Assembly: GCF_000521785.1 (NCBI RefSeq)
Contig: NZ_JALZ01000008.1
Span: forward strand, 124,001 to 188,000
Origin: Roseivivax halodurans JCM 10272
GTDB lineage: Bacteria; Pseudomonadota; Alphaproteobacteria; Rhodobacterales; Rhodobacteraceae
Length of the DNA stretch: 64,000 bases
Direction: 5' to 3'
The notes below the pieces were generated by a model. That model worked only from the letters and a program-made list of their open reading frames with translations. It did not search any database and was not told the DNA's origin. Below are positions 40,535 through 58,524 of this stretch, one piece after another. A program made the position numbers and the translations under genes. Within the stretch, counting starts at the first letter, position 1. Every line of letters begins with the position of its first letter.

Positions 40535-41962
40535 ATGCGCAAACCACTGGCCCTCATGGCCTTTCTGGCATCGACCACGGCCACCGGAGCCTTCGCCCAA
40601 AGCGGCGAGGACGACTGCACGGCGCTCGGGACCACGATTATCGAGAGCGGCTACGTCCATGCCGCGCAGGTGATCGCGGACGACGGCGAACACGCCCCCT
40701 ATTGCAAGGTGCGCGCGACTGCTCTCCCCGCGATCAACATCGAGGTCCGGCTGCCGATGGAGGGCTGGAACGGCAAGTATTACCAGGCCGGATGCGGCGG
40801 CTTCTGCGGCATCCTCGGCCGCGCCGACGCGTCCCCCGGCTGGGTCAACGCGATGCGTCCGGGTCTCGCACGAGGCTATGCCACCGCCACCTCGGACAGC
40901 GGGCATCACGGGCTCTCGGTCGTCGATGCGGGCTGGGCGGACAGCAATCCGAATGCCGAGCGCGACTGGGGCTACCGCTCGATCGAGGAAACGAGCCGCG
41001 TCGCCCGCGCGATGATCGAGGCGTTCTACGGCGAGGCCCCGGGCGATGCGATCTTCCAGGGCTGCTCCACCGGCGGGCGCATGGCGCACATGGCGGCAGA
41101 GCGCTATCCCGAGATGTTCCAGGGCATCATCTCGGGCGCCCCGGCGATGAACTACACCGACCTCGTCGGCACCGCGATGTCGTTCTTCATGCAGGCCAAT
41201 ACCGGCCCGGACGGAGAGCAGATCCTGAAGCCCGAGAAGGTGAGCCTCGTTCAGGCGGCGGTCATGGCGCAATGCGACGGCGCGGACGGGACCGAGGACG
41301 GCCTCATCGACGATCCCCGCGCCTGCGAGGTCGACCTGACCGAACTCTCGTGCAGCGAAGAGGGCGGCGACTGCCTGACCGCGGACGAGATCGGCGTGAT
41401 CGACGCCTGGCGGCAGGGCCCGGTGAACGATGCGGGAGACCAGCTCTATCCCGGCGGCATCCCCGAGGGGTCCGAGCCGTTCTGGGCGCTTTGGCTGACC
41501 GGGATGGAAGGCGGCGGCGGCAAGCTCGTGAACGCCTTCGCCACCGGCTTCGGGCAGTACATGGCCTTTGCCGACGATCCCGGCGCCGGCTGGACGCCGC
41601 AGGATTTCGACCTCGAAAGCGACCCGGGCCGCATGGAGCAGGCCGCCGCGCTCTACAACGCGGACGATCCCGACATCTCGGCCTTCCGCGAGGCGGGCGG
41701 CAAGATGATCGTCTGGCACGGCTGGGCCGATCCGATCGTGACGCCCTACAAGACCGTCGAATGGTACGAGGCCGCCGCCGAAGCCGCGGGCGGCGAGGAG
41801 ACGCTGCGCGAGAACGTCGCGCTCTTCATGGTGCCGGGCGTCGATCATTGCGGCATTCAGGAAGGCCCCTCCGGGATCACCGCCGCCGACCTCGACCCGA
41901 TGACGCCGCTCGAGGCATGGATGGCGGAGGGCACTGCGCCGCAATCGATCATGGCGGAGTGA
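40535..41962 (+). CDS. exported tannase/feruloyl esterase family protein
   Basis: This 475-residue secreted esterase of the tannase family hydrolyses ester bonds of phenolic acids in known members. A signal peptide covers residues 1-22. The CS-D-HC arrangement of the family is seen: Cys177-Ser178 in GCSTGGR, Asp399 in HGWADPIV, His438-Cys439 in VDHCG. The two cysteines normally form a disulfide that brings Ser and His together. The insertion (lid) domain with further cysteines lies about 245-370. GGGAGGAG precedes ATG 40535. It lies between the binding protein and the permeases of a peptide-type transporter, so it probably processes the imported compound in the periplasm. Confidence 0.9.
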   Translation: MRKPLALMAFLASTTATGAFAQSGEDDCTALGTTIIESGYVHAAQVIADDGEHAPYCKVRATALPAINIEVRLPMEGWNGKYYQAGCGGFCGILGRADASPGWVNAMRPGLARGYATATSDSGHHGLSVVDAGWADSNPNAERDWGYRSIEETSRVARAMIEAFYGEAPGDAIFQGCSTGGRMAHMAAERYPEMFQGIISGAPAMNYTDLVGTAMSFFMQANTGPDGEQILKPEKVSLVQAAVMAQCDGADGTEDGLIDDPRACEVDLTELSCSEEGGDCLTADEIGVIDAWRQGPVNDAGDQLYPGGIPEGSEPFWALWLTGMEGGGGKLVNAFATGFGQYMAFADDPGAGWTPQDFDLESDPGRMEQAAALYNADDPDISAFREAGGKMIVWHGWADPIVTPYKTVEWYEAAAEAAGGEETLRENVALFMVPGVDHCGIQEGPSGITAADLDPMTPLEAWMAEGTAPQSIMAE

Positions 41963-42059
41963 CCCGGGCGCAACGCCCCGCGGCCCCGGTTCGCGCCGGG
42001 GCCGTTTCCGCGAGGGGCCGTCTGGACCGGTCCGATCGCGCGCCCTAACCTCGGCCCTC

Positions 42060-43004
42060 ATGTTGACCTACGCGCTTCGCCGGCTCGTCTCGCTCGCGCT
42101 CAGCCTCGCCGTGGCGTCGCTGGTCATCTTCCTCGTCGTCGAGGTCGCGCCCGGCGATCCCGCCGCCTACATGCTCGGCACCGGCGCCCAGCCCGACACG
42201 ATCGAGGCGCTCAGATCCGAGCTCGGCCTCGATCAGCCGCGTCTCGAGCGGTACCTGTCGTGGGCGGGCGGGATGCTCACGGGCGATTTCGGCACCTCCT
42301 ACACCTACCGCGCGCCGGTCGCGCAGATGGTGGCGGACCGGCTCTGGGTGTCGCTGCCGCTGGCGCTCTACGCGCTCGCCCTCTCGACCCTGCTGGCCTT
42401 TCCCGCGGGGCTCTACGCCGCGGCCCGCAGGGGCCGCGCGGGCGACGTTGCCGTGATGGGCGCGACCCAGCTCGGCATCGCGATCCCGAACTTCTGGTTC
42501 GCGATGCTGCTGGTCCTGCTCTTCGCCATCAACCTCGGCTGGTTCGGCGCGGGCGGCTTCCCCGGCTGGGAGCAGCCCCTCGCCGCGATCAAGGCGCTGA
42601 CGCTCCCCGCGGTCGCGCTCGCCCTGCCGCAGGCGGCGATCCTCGCCCGCGTCCTGCGCTCGGCGCTGATCGACATCCTCGGAGAGGACTTCATCCGCAC
42701 CGCCCGCGCCAAGGGGCTCACCCGGTTCGAGGCGCTCTGGCGACACGGGCTGCGCAACGCACTCATCCCCGTGCTCACAATCGTGGGTCTGCAATTCTCC
42801 TTCCTGCTCGCGGGCGCGATCATCATCGAGCAGGTGTTCTTCCTGCCCGGTCTCGGGCGGCTCATCTTTCAGGCGATCTCGCAGCGCGACCTCATCGTCG
42901 TCGAGAGCGTGGTGATGCTGCTCGTCTTCGCGGTGATCCTCGTGACCTTCCTGACGGACCTCGCCTATGCATGGGTCGATCCGCGACTGAGGCGGCGCGC
43001 GTGA
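42060..43004 (+). CDS. peptide-type ABC transporter permease (DppB-like)
   Basis: This 314-residue inner-membrane permease has six predicted helices. The N-terminal LTYALRRLVSLALSLAVASLVIF and VEVAPGDPAAYMLGTGA are typical of DppB/OppB. The EAA loop that contacts the ATPase reads IRTARAKGLTRFEALWRHGLRN. The next gene overlaps by four bases (GTGA). There is a 97-base gap after the esterase with no recognisable terminator, so all belong to one transcript. Confidence 0.94.
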   Translation: MLTYALRRLVSLALSLAVASLVIFLVVEVAPGDPAAYMLGTGAQPDTIEALRSELGLDQPRLERYLSWAGGMLTGDFGTSYTYRAPVAQMVADRLWVSLPLALYALALSTLLAFPAGLYAAARRGRAGDVAVMGATQLGIAIPNFWFAMLLVLLFAINLGWFGAGGFPGWEQPLAAIKALTLPAVALALPQAAILARVLRSALIDILGEDFIRTARAKGLTRFEALWRHGLRNALIPVLTIVGLQFSFLLAGAIIIEQVFFLPGLGRLIFQAISQRDLIVVESVVMLLVFAVILVTFLTDLAYAWVDPRLRRRA

Positions 43005-43816
43005 CCTTCCGCCTCCTGCCCGGCGCGGTCCTGACCGCAATCGTCGTGCTGGCCGCGCTGATCTCCTACGTCTGGACGCCGGGGGACGTCGCCAGCGTCG
43101 ATATCGCCGCCAAGCTGCAGTCCCCGTCGGCGGCGCACTGGCTCGGCACCGACCAGCTCGGGCGCGACATCCTGTCGATGATCATGGTCGGCGCGCGCAC
43201 CTCGATCGCTGTGGCGCTCGTCGCCGTCGGCATCGGCATGGGCGTCGGCGTGCCGCTGGGCCTCGCCGCCGCGGCGCTGCGGGACACCTGGCTCGACGAC
43301 GTCATCATGCGCGGCAACGACCTCGTCTTCGCCTTCCCGAGCCTCGTGATCGCGATCCTGATCACCGCCATCGCGGGCCCCGGCGCGCTCAACGCCATCA
43401 TCGCCATCGGCATCTTCAACATCCCCGTCTTCGCCCGCCTCACCCGCGGTGCGGCCCTGTCGCTCTGGTCGCGCGACTTCATCCTCGCCGCCCGCATGGC
43501 CGGCAAGGGCGCGCCCCGGATCAGCGCCGAGCACATCCTGCCGAACATCGCCAACCTCCTGATCGTACAGGGCACGATCCAGTTCTCGCTCGGCATCCTC
43601 GCCGAGGCGGGCCTCTCCTATGTCGGCCTCGGCGCTCAGCCGCCCGTGCCCTCCTGGGGCCGGATGCTGGCCGAAGCGCAGACGCTGGTGTCGATCGCGC
43701 CCCATGTCGCGCTGATGCCGGGCCTCGCCATCGTACTGACGGTGCTGGGGCTGAACCTCCTCGGCGACGGGCTCCGCGACGTGCTCGACCCGCGGCTCCG
43801 GGCGGTGCGGACATGA
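43001..43816 (+). CDS. peptide-type ABC transporter permease (DppC-like)
   Basis: This is the second permease, 271 residues, with typical DppC features. GTDQLGRDILSMIMVGARTSI is the N-terminal motif after helix 1, the EAA loop reads ILAARMAGKGAPRISAEHILPN, and the C-terminus has GLNLLGDGLRDVLDPRL. The GTG start overlaps the upstream stop by four bases, and no other start fits. Its own stop overlaps the ATG of the ATPase gene (ATGA). It is shorter at the N-terminus than E. coli DppC, as it lacks the cytosolic leader. Confidence 0.93.
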   Translation: MTFRLLPGAVLTAIVVLAALISYVWTPGDVASVDIAAKLQSPSAAHWLGTDQLGRDILSMIMVGARTSIAVALVAVGIGMGVGVPLGLAAAALRDTWLDDVIMRGNDLVFAFPSLVIAILITAIAGPGALNAIIAIGIFNIPVFARLTRGAALSLWSRDFILAARMAGKGAPRISAEHILPNIANLLIVQGTIQFSLGILAEAGLSYVGLGAQPPVPSWGRMLAEAQTLVSIAPHVALMPGLAIVLTVLGLNLLGDGLRDVLDPRLRAVRT

Positions 43817-45396
43817 GCCTCCTGTCGGTCGAGACCCTGACGCTCCGGATCGGCGCGAAGGAGGTGCTGCATGGCGTCTCTCTCGGCCTCGACCCGGGCG
43901 AGATCCTCGCGCTGACGGGCGAAAGCGGGTCGGGCAAGTCGATGACGGCCTTCTCGGTCATGGGCCTCCTGCCGCAGGGCGCGGTGCCCGCCGGGGCCAT
44001 CCGCCTCGACGGCACGGACCTTTTGCGCCTCTCCGAACGCGAGATGTGCCGCTTTCGCGGGCAGGCGATGGGCATGGTGTTCCAGGAGCCGATGACCGCG
44101 CTCAACCCGGTGCAGCGGATCGGCGATCAGGTGGCCGAGACCCTGCGCGTGCACGGAACGCCGCGCGCCGAGGCCGAGGCCCGCGCCGCCGAGACCCTCG
44201 CGCGCGTCGGCCTCGACCCGGAGCGCATCCCGCCGTCGCGCTATCCGCACGAGCTTTCGGGCGGGCAGCGCCAGCGGGTCGGGATCGCCATGGCGGTGGC
44301 GCTGCGGCCCCGCCTGCTGATTGCGGACGAGCCGACCACGGCGCTCGATGTCACGACGCAGGCGCGCATCCTCGACCTTCTGAAGCGGCTCGTCCGCGAG
44401 GACGGGATGGGCCTCCTGCTCATCACCCACGACCTCGCCGTGGTGCACGGCATCGCCGACCGACTTGCGGTCATGCAGGGCGGCCGGATCGTCGAGACCG
44501 GGCCGACGGCGGGCGTCTTCGCCGAGATGCGGCATCCCTACACGCGCCAGCTCTTCGCCGCCTCCGCCCATCGCGCCGAGCTCGGGCCGCGCGTAACCCA
44601 CGGACCCCTGCTCGAGGCGCGGGGCGTGGTGCGCGACTACCCCCTGCCCCGCCCGCACCCCTTCGCGAAACGGGACAGCCACCGCGCGGTGAAGGGCGTC
44701 GACCTCGACATCCGCCGTGGCGAGCGCGTCGGTCTCGTCGGCGAATCGGGCTGCGGGAAGTCGACGCTGACCCGCGCGCTGCTCGGGCTCGAGCCTCCGA
44801 CGGCCGGCACGATCACCCTCGGCGGCGCGCCGGTCCGCGCAGGCGCCAAGGACAGGCATCTGCGCCGCCGGATGCAGGCCGTGTTCCAGGACCCCTACGG
44901 CAGTTTCGATCCGCGCCACAGCGTCGGGCGGCTGGTGGCCGAACCGCTGCACCTTGCGGACAACATCCCCGACCGCGAGGCGCGCGTCTCGGAGGTGCTG
45001 GAAGCGGTCGGCCTGAGCCCCGACGATGCCGCGAAGTCGATCCACGCCTTCTCGGGCGGACAGCGGCAGCGCATCGCGATCGCCCGCGCGCTGGTCACCC
45101 GGCCCGACCTCGTCGTCTTCGACGAGGCTGTCTCGGCGCTTGACGTGCGGGTGCGGGCGGGCATCCTCGACCTCATCGCGCGGCTCTCGCGCGAGGAGGG
45201 GCTCGCCTACCTCTTCATCAGCCACGATCTGTCGGTGGTGCGCGGCATCTGCGACCGGGTCATGGTGATGAAGGCGGGCGAGATCGTGGAAGACCGCGTC
45301 GCGGAGGATCTCTTCGCCGCGCCGGAGCACCCCTACACGCGGGAGCTTCTGGCGGCGGCGCCGGTCCTGCCGGAGCGGGAAAGGGAGGCATCATGA
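43813..45396 (+). CDS. fused dipeptide-type ABC transporter ATPase (DppD-DppF)
   Basis: The 527-residue protein combines both ATPase domains of a peptide transporter. Domain 1 has Walker A GESGSGKS at 36-43 and signature [15 protein letters not shown]. Domain 2 has Walker A GESGCGKS at 310-317, [14 protein letters not shown], and signature [16 protein letters not shown] short C-terminal [15 protein letters not shown] follows each domain end in similar form. The fusion fits the single ATPase gene in this operon. Overlaps by four bases on both sides (ATGA) show tight coupling with the permease and the SDR gene. Confidence 0.95.
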   Translation: MSLLSVETLTLRIGAKEVLHGVSLGLDPGEILALTGESGSGKSMTAFSVMGLLPQGAVPAGAIRLDGTDLLRLSEREMCRFRGQAMGMVFQEPMTALNPVQRIGDQVAETLRVHGTPRAEAEARAAETLARVGLDPERIPPSRYPHELSGGQRQRVGIAMAVALRPRLLIADEPTTALDVTTQARILDLLKRLVREDGMGLLLITHDLAVVHGIADRLAVMQGGRIVETGPTAGVFAEMRHPYTRQLFAASAHRAELGPRVTHGPLLEARGVVRDYPLPRPHPFAKRDSHRAVKGVDLDIRRGERVGLVGESGCGKSTLTRALLGLEPPTAGTITLGGAPVRAGAKDRHLRRRMQAVFQDPYGSFDPRHSVGRLVAEPLHLADNIPDREARVSEVLEAVGLSPDDAAKSIHAFSGGQRQRIAIARALVTRPDLVVFDEAVSALDVRVRAGILDLIARLSREEGLAYLFISHDLSVVRGICDRVMVMKAGEIVEDRVAEDLFAAPEHPYTRELLAAAPVLPEREREAS

Positions 45397-46133
45397 GACT
45401 TGAGGGCAAGCGGGCCATCGTCACCGGCGCGGGCTCGGGCTTCGGCGCCGGGATCGCGCGCGCGTTCCTCGCCGAGGGTGCGAAGGTGATGATCGCCGAC
45501 ATCGCGGGCGGCATGGCCGAGGCGGTCGCCTCCCGCGGCGGCGGGATCGCGCACCAGGTCGATGTCGCGGACGGCAGGAGCGTCGCGCGCATGGCCGAAC
45601 GGGCGCAGGACGAGATGGGCGGCGTCGACATCCTCGTGAACAACGCCGGGATCACGCACCTGCCGGGCGCGATGGAGGAGATCGACGAGGAGGATTTCGA
45701 CCGCGTCTTCGCGGTCAATTGCAAGTCGATCTACCTGACGGCGCGGGCGCTGGTGCCGGCGATGAAGGCCGCACGCGCCGGCACGATCCTGAACGTCGCC
45801 TCGACCGCGGCATTGTCGCCGCGGCCCCGGCTCAACTGGTACAACGCCTCGAAGGGCTGGGTCGTGACCGCGACCAAGGCGATGGCGGTGGAGCTTGCGC
45901 CCGTCGGCATCCGCGTGAACGCGCTCGCGCCGGTCGCGGGCGAGACGCCGCTCCTGAAACGGTTTCTGGGCGAGGACACGCCCGAGATGCGGGCGAAGTT
46001 CCTTGCGACGATCCCGCTCGGGCGCTTTTCGACGCCCGAGGACATGGGCTCCGCGGCGCTCTACCTCTGCTCCGACGAGGCGTCGATGGTGACGGGCACG
46101 GTGCTCGAGGTGGATGGCGGGCGATGCATCTGA
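45393..46133 (+). CDS. short-chain dehydrogenase/reductase
   Basis: The 246-residue NAD(P)-dependent enzyme has the SDR fold. The cofactor motif is TGAGSGFG (11-18), NNAG at 83-86, and the catalytic triad Ser137, Tyr150 and Lys154 in VASTAALSPRPRLNWYNASK. The C-terminus TGTVLEVDGGRC is typical of classical SDRs. Asp at the end of strand 2 (MIADIAGG) suggests NAD rather than NADP. Its ATG overlaps the stop of the transporter ATPase, so it is part of that operon and probably oxidises or reduces the imported compound or its hydrolysis product. Confidence 0.92.
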   Translation: MRLEGKRAIVTGAGSGFGAGIARAFLAEGAKVMIADIAGGMAEAVASRGGGIAHQVDVADGRSVARMAERAQDEMGGVDILVNNAGITHLPGAMEEIDEEDFDRVFAVNCKSIYLTARALVPAMKAARAGTILNVASTAALSPRPRLNWYNASKGWVVTATKAMAVELAPVGIRVNALAPVAGETPLLKRFLGEDTPEMRAKFLATIPLGRFSTPEDMGSAALYLCSDEASMVTGTVLEVDGGRCI

Positions 46134-46143
46134 GCCTGTGTCC

Positions 46144-47148
46144 ATGAAACCGGGCCCGAGGAACCTCATCACCGACGTCGCCGGGCTGCGGGTCGGCAAC
46201 GCGTCCGATCCGGATCTCAAATCCGGGACGACGGTTCTGACGGCGGATGCGCCCTTCGTGGCCTCGGTCTCGGTGCAGGGCGGCGCGCCCGGCACGCGGG
46301 AGACCGACCTCCTCGCCCCCGACAAGTCGGCGCCAGGGGTCGATGCGCTGGTCCTGTCTGGCGGCAGCGCCTTCGGGCTCGGTGCCGCCGAGGGGGTGAT
46401 GGCGGCCCTGCGCGCGGCGGGGCGGGGTTTTGCGGTCTTCTCGGCCCGGGTGCCGATCGTGCCCGCGGCGATCCTCTTCGACCTCCTGAACGGCGGGGCG
46501 AAGGATTGGGACGAGAGCCCCTACCCCGCCCTCGGCCGCGCGGCCTTCGATGTGGCGGGGACGGAGTTCCAGATCGGCACCGCGGGCGCCGGCACGGGCG
46601 CGCAGACCGCGCGGTTCAAGGGCGGGCTCGGCTCGGCGTCGGTGGTTCTGGACAGCGGCGCGACGGTGGGCGCGCTCGTGGCGGTGAACCCGATGGGCTG
46701 CGCTGTGACGCCCTCGGGCAAGCACTTCTGGGCCGCACCGTTCGAGATGGACGGCGAGTTCGGCGGCCTCGGCCCCGATCCGGTGCCCGGATTCCGGCCG
46801 CTGCCCCCGAGCCGCAAGGTCGAGGCCATGGCCCGGCAGGGCAACACGACGATCGGCATCGTCGCGACCGACGCGGCGCTCGACAAGGCGCAGGCGCAGC
46901 GCCTCGCGGTCGCCGCCCATGACGGTCTTGCCCGCGCGCTCGTGCCCTCGCATTCGCCCCATGACGGGGATCTCGTCTTCGCCGCCGCGACCGGGGCGCG
47001 GCGGCTCGAGGATCCCGCAAGCGAGCTTCTGCAGCTCGGCCATGCCGGCGCCGTCGCCATGTCGCGCGCCATCGCCCGGGCGCTCTGGGAGGCGACGCCG
47101 TCCGACGGCGACACGCTGCCGACCTTCCGGCAGAGCCTCGGTCAGTAG
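46144..47148 (+). CDS. P1-family (DmpA-like) peptidase
   Basis: This 334-residue member of peptidase family S58 belongs to the autoprocessed Ntn-type aminopeptidases. The N-terminal segment NLITDVAGLRVGNASDP and the glycine-rich LSGGSAFGLGAAEGVMAAL are diagnostic. The expected self-cleavage site is Asn234-Thr235 in QGNTTIGIVATDA, freeing the Thr nucleophile. SPHDGDLVFAAATG near the end is also conserved. ATG 46144 is preferred, but GTG 46138 or ATG 46114 (inside the SDR gene) cannot be excluded, because no strong ribosome-binding site is seen. The stop overlaps the end of the convergent MarR-type gene by 7 bases. Confidence 0.88.
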   Translation: MKPGPRNLITDVAGLRVGNASDPDLKSGTTVLTADAPFVASVSVQGGAPGTRETDLLAPDKSAPGVDALVLSGGSAFGLGAAEGVMAALRAAGRGFAVFSARVPIVPAAILFDLLNGGAKDWDESPYPALGRAAFDVAGTEFQIGTAGAGTGAQTARFKGGLGSASVVLDSGATVGALVAVNPMGCAVTPSGKHFWAAPFEMDGEFGGLGPDPVPGFRPLPPSRKVEAMARQGNTTIGIVATDAALDKAQAQRLAVAAHDGLARALVPSHSPHDGDLVFAAATGARRLEDPASELLQLGHAGAVAMSRAIARALWEATPSDGDTLPTFRQSLGQ

Positions 47149-47639
47149 ATGTAGCGGATCTGATCGCTCCAGTACCGCTCCACCCGCTTCAGCAGGTGGC
47201 TGATGCCGTCGAAGCCCTCGCGGTCCACGGCTCCGGAGGCGGACATTCCCTCCGCGTGCCGCGTGAAGAGCCCGGCGACGATGTTGCGGATCTCGCGTCC
47301 CTTCGGGGTCAGCCGGACCCGGACCGAGCGGCGGTCGATCTCGCAGCGCTGGTGGTGCATGTAGCCTGCCTCCACAAGCTTCTTGAGGTTGTAGCTGACA
47401 TTCGAGCCCTGGTAATAGCCGCGGCTCTTCAGCTCTCCGGCGGTCACCTCGTTGTCGCCGATGTTGAAGAGCAGCAGCGCCTGCACCGCATTGATCTCGA
47501 GAATGTTCACACGCTCGAACTCGTCCTTGATGACGTCGAGCAGCAGGCGGTGCAGCCGCTCGAGCAGGGACAGCGTGTCGAGGTAACCGGCGAGGAACGT
47601 CGTCGACTGGGCCGGGGCCAGCGGTGATTGCAGACTCAT
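47142..47639 (-). CDS. MarR-family regulator, LdtR/PetP-like
   Basis: The 165-residue winged-helix regulator has an unusually conserved core: LLERLHRLLLDVIKDEFERVNILEINAVQALLLF, then GELKSRGYYQGSNVSYNLKKLVEAGYMHH and the wing RCEIDRRSVRVRLTPKGREI. This matches the alphaproteobacterial LdtR group (linked to L,D-transpeptidase and envelope control in Liberibacter) and PetP of Rhodobacter. No transpeptidase gene is adjacent. The gap upstream (47640-47727) holds TTGTCA but no good -10. Final bases overlap the P1 peptidase gene in convergent orientation. Confidence 0.88.
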   Translation of the reverse strand: MSLQSPLAPAQSTTFLAGYLDTLSLLERLHRLLLDVIKDEFERVNILEINAVQALLLFNIGDNEVTAGELKSRGYYQGSNVSYNLKKLVEAGYMHHQRCEIDRRSVRVRLTPKGREIRNIVAGLFTRHAEGMSASGAVDREGFDGISHLLKRVERYWSDQIRYIY

Positions 47640-47727
47640 CTTGGTCTCCGGGATTCAGGTGCGATCCCGAGAATCGATGAAAAAGCCTGACAACCTCTTA
47701 ATACTGACCGAAAAAAGCGTTCGGTGG

Positions 47728-47994
47728 TCAGCTGCGCTGCGGCATCTCCGAGGCGATCCGCTCGACCATGGGGGCATGGGCCTCGGGCGGGGCGATCTGG
47801 CCGCTGATCCAGGTGTAGAGCTCGGTGTCGCTTTCCTCGAGCAGCGCCTCGTAGCGGTCGAGCTCCTCGGCCCCGAGATCGGGCAGCCGCGTCTCGGCGA
47901 AGCGCATGAGAATCAGGTCCATCTCCTTGGTGCCGCGGCGTGACGAGCGCATCTTCAGCCGTTTCAGGCGCACCTCGCGGGTCTCCTCGCTCAT
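47728..47994 (-). CDS. sdhE: succinate dehydrogenase assembly factor 2 (SdhE)
   Basis: SdhE is a small helical protein that promotes covalent attachment of FAD to the flavoprotein subunit of succinate dehydrogenase. The 88-residue sequence contains RLKMRSSRRGTKEMDLILMRF, including the RGxxE motif of the family, and DLGAEELDRYEALLEESD. Its ATG overlaps the stop of the XRE gene (ATGA). An inverted repeat (CTGACC...GGTCAG with internal ACCGAA/TTCGGT, 47704-47731) covers the stop codon and may end the transcript. sdh genes are not in this window. Confidence 0.9.
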   Translation of the reverse strand: MSEETREVRLKRLKMRSSRRGTKEMDLILMRFAETRLPDLGAEELDRYEALLEESDTELYTWISGQIAPPEAHAPMVERIASEMPQRS

Positions 47995-48386
47995 GACTGG
48001 GCCTCCCGCAGGATCTGCCGCAAGCGCTTCTCGAGCCGCCCGACGCGCTCGGCCGAGGCCTTCATCTCGGTACGCACCTCGCGCAGGTCGGTGAGGATCG
48101 CGCGCACGTCGGCGGTCTCGATTCCCTCGTCGGACGGCGCCGAGAGCCCGTCGCCCTCGCCGTTCAGCAGCCACATGATCGAGACATTGAGGATGCCCGA
48201 GAGCATCTGCAGCCGGTTCGCCCGCGGCTCGGAACGGTCGGCCTCCCAGGCCTGCATCGTCGCGTGCTTGACCCCGAGCCGCTTCGCGAGCTCCTCCGAG
48301 GTCATGCCCGCGGCCTCACGCGCGGCGGCCAGGCGGTCGCCGAACGTCGCGGCGTCCGGTCCGTACCAGTCGGTTTCGTCGTCCAT
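47991..48386 (-). CDS. XRE-family helix-turn-helix regulator
   Basis: The 131-residue protein has an HTH_3 domain at about residues 14-75 (FGDRLAAAREAAGMTSEELAK then LGVKHATMQAWEADRSEPRA). A short acidic linker and a C-terminal helix rich in Arg, Glu and Leu (about 95-131; VRAILTDLREVRTEMKASAE) form a likely dimerising coiled coil. The start at 48386 has GGGGGA just upstream. The gene overlaps sdhE by four bases and diverges from the aminotransferase gene (96-base gap), which may hold its operator. The regulated genes are unknown. Confidence 0.88.
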   Translation of the reverse strand: MDDETDWYGPDAATFGDRLAAAREAAGMTSEELAKRLGVKHATMQAWEADRSEPRANRLQMLSGILNVSIMWLLNGEGDGLSAPSDEGIETADVRAILTDLREVRTEMKASAERVGRLEKRLRQILREAQS

Positions 48387-48422
48387 GCATCCCCCAACCT
48401 GCGCGGTTTCGCCCGCGCTTGA

Positions 48423-49691
<1,269 letters not shown>

Positions 49692-49712
49692 GCCCGCCGC
49701 CCGGCCGCAACG

Positions 49713-49748
49713 AAAAAGCGCCCCCGGATCTCTCCGGGGGCGCTTTTC
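49713..49748. terminator. bidirectional terminator between aminotransferase and rpoC
   Basis: The perfect 15-bp stem AAAAGCGCCCCCGGA / TCCGGGGGCGCTTTT has a 4-base loop. Its A-run and T-run let it serve the plus-strand aminotransferase gene and the minus-strand rpoBC transcript. Confidence 0.92.
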
Positions 49749-49771
49749 GTTTCAAAAGGCCGGTCGGCCGC

Positions 49772-54028
<4,257 letters not shown>

Positions 54029-54064
54029 CTCGTGTCCTCAAAATCAGAGGGTGCGGGGGAGGCA

Positions 54065-54113
54065 CCGGCGCGGGATCCCGCGCCGGCGGCGAGCAAGGGG
54101 CGCGTTACGCGCC
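54065..54113 (-). promoter_or_regulatory. two hairpins in the rpoB-rpoC spacer
   Basis: The 90-base spacer holds a perfect 22-base palindrome at 54065-54086 (CCGGCGCGGGATCCCGCGCC plus GG) and a GGCGCG-tta-CGCGCC hairpin at 54099-54113. Neither has a T-run. They may slow decay or be processing sites in the rpoBC message. Confidence 0.45.
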
Positions 54114-54118
54114 GAGCC

Positions 54119-58258
<4,140 letters not shown>

Positions 58259-58352
58259 GGGTGTCGTCACCTTTCGAGTTCTCACCTGAGCGCGCGGACC
58301 GTCGGGCCCCGGCCGCGGGCTCATCCGAGAGAGCGTGTTCCGATCAATGCCT

Positions 58353-58481
58353 GGCCTTCGTCCCACCGAAGGCCTCCCGATCCGTGGAACCTCGCCTGAG
58401 AAAAGGCCCACCCGCTTCTATCTGGGCGCGGGCCCTCTCTGAGACAGGTTCGGCTGGACCCGGAATGGTCCGGATCCAGCC
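58353..58481 (-). promoter_or_regulatory. three hairpins in the rplL-rpoB spacer (possible attenuator)
   Basis: The 266-base spacer carries three stems on the minus strand. First is GGCTGGA...TCCAGCC with inner CCGGA/TCCGG (58452-58481). Next is a GGCCCGC-containing stem followed by TTTT (58401-58434), which looks like a weak terminator. The third is GGCCTTCG-gtggga-CGAAGGCC (58353-58374). In E. coli this spacer holds an attenuator and an RNase III site that lower rpoBC relative to rplJL. The same logic is likely here but not proven. Confidence 0.5.
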
Positions 58482-58524
58482 TTGAAACTGACGTCGGACG
58501 AGCGCATCGCCCGTCCGCGCAAGA

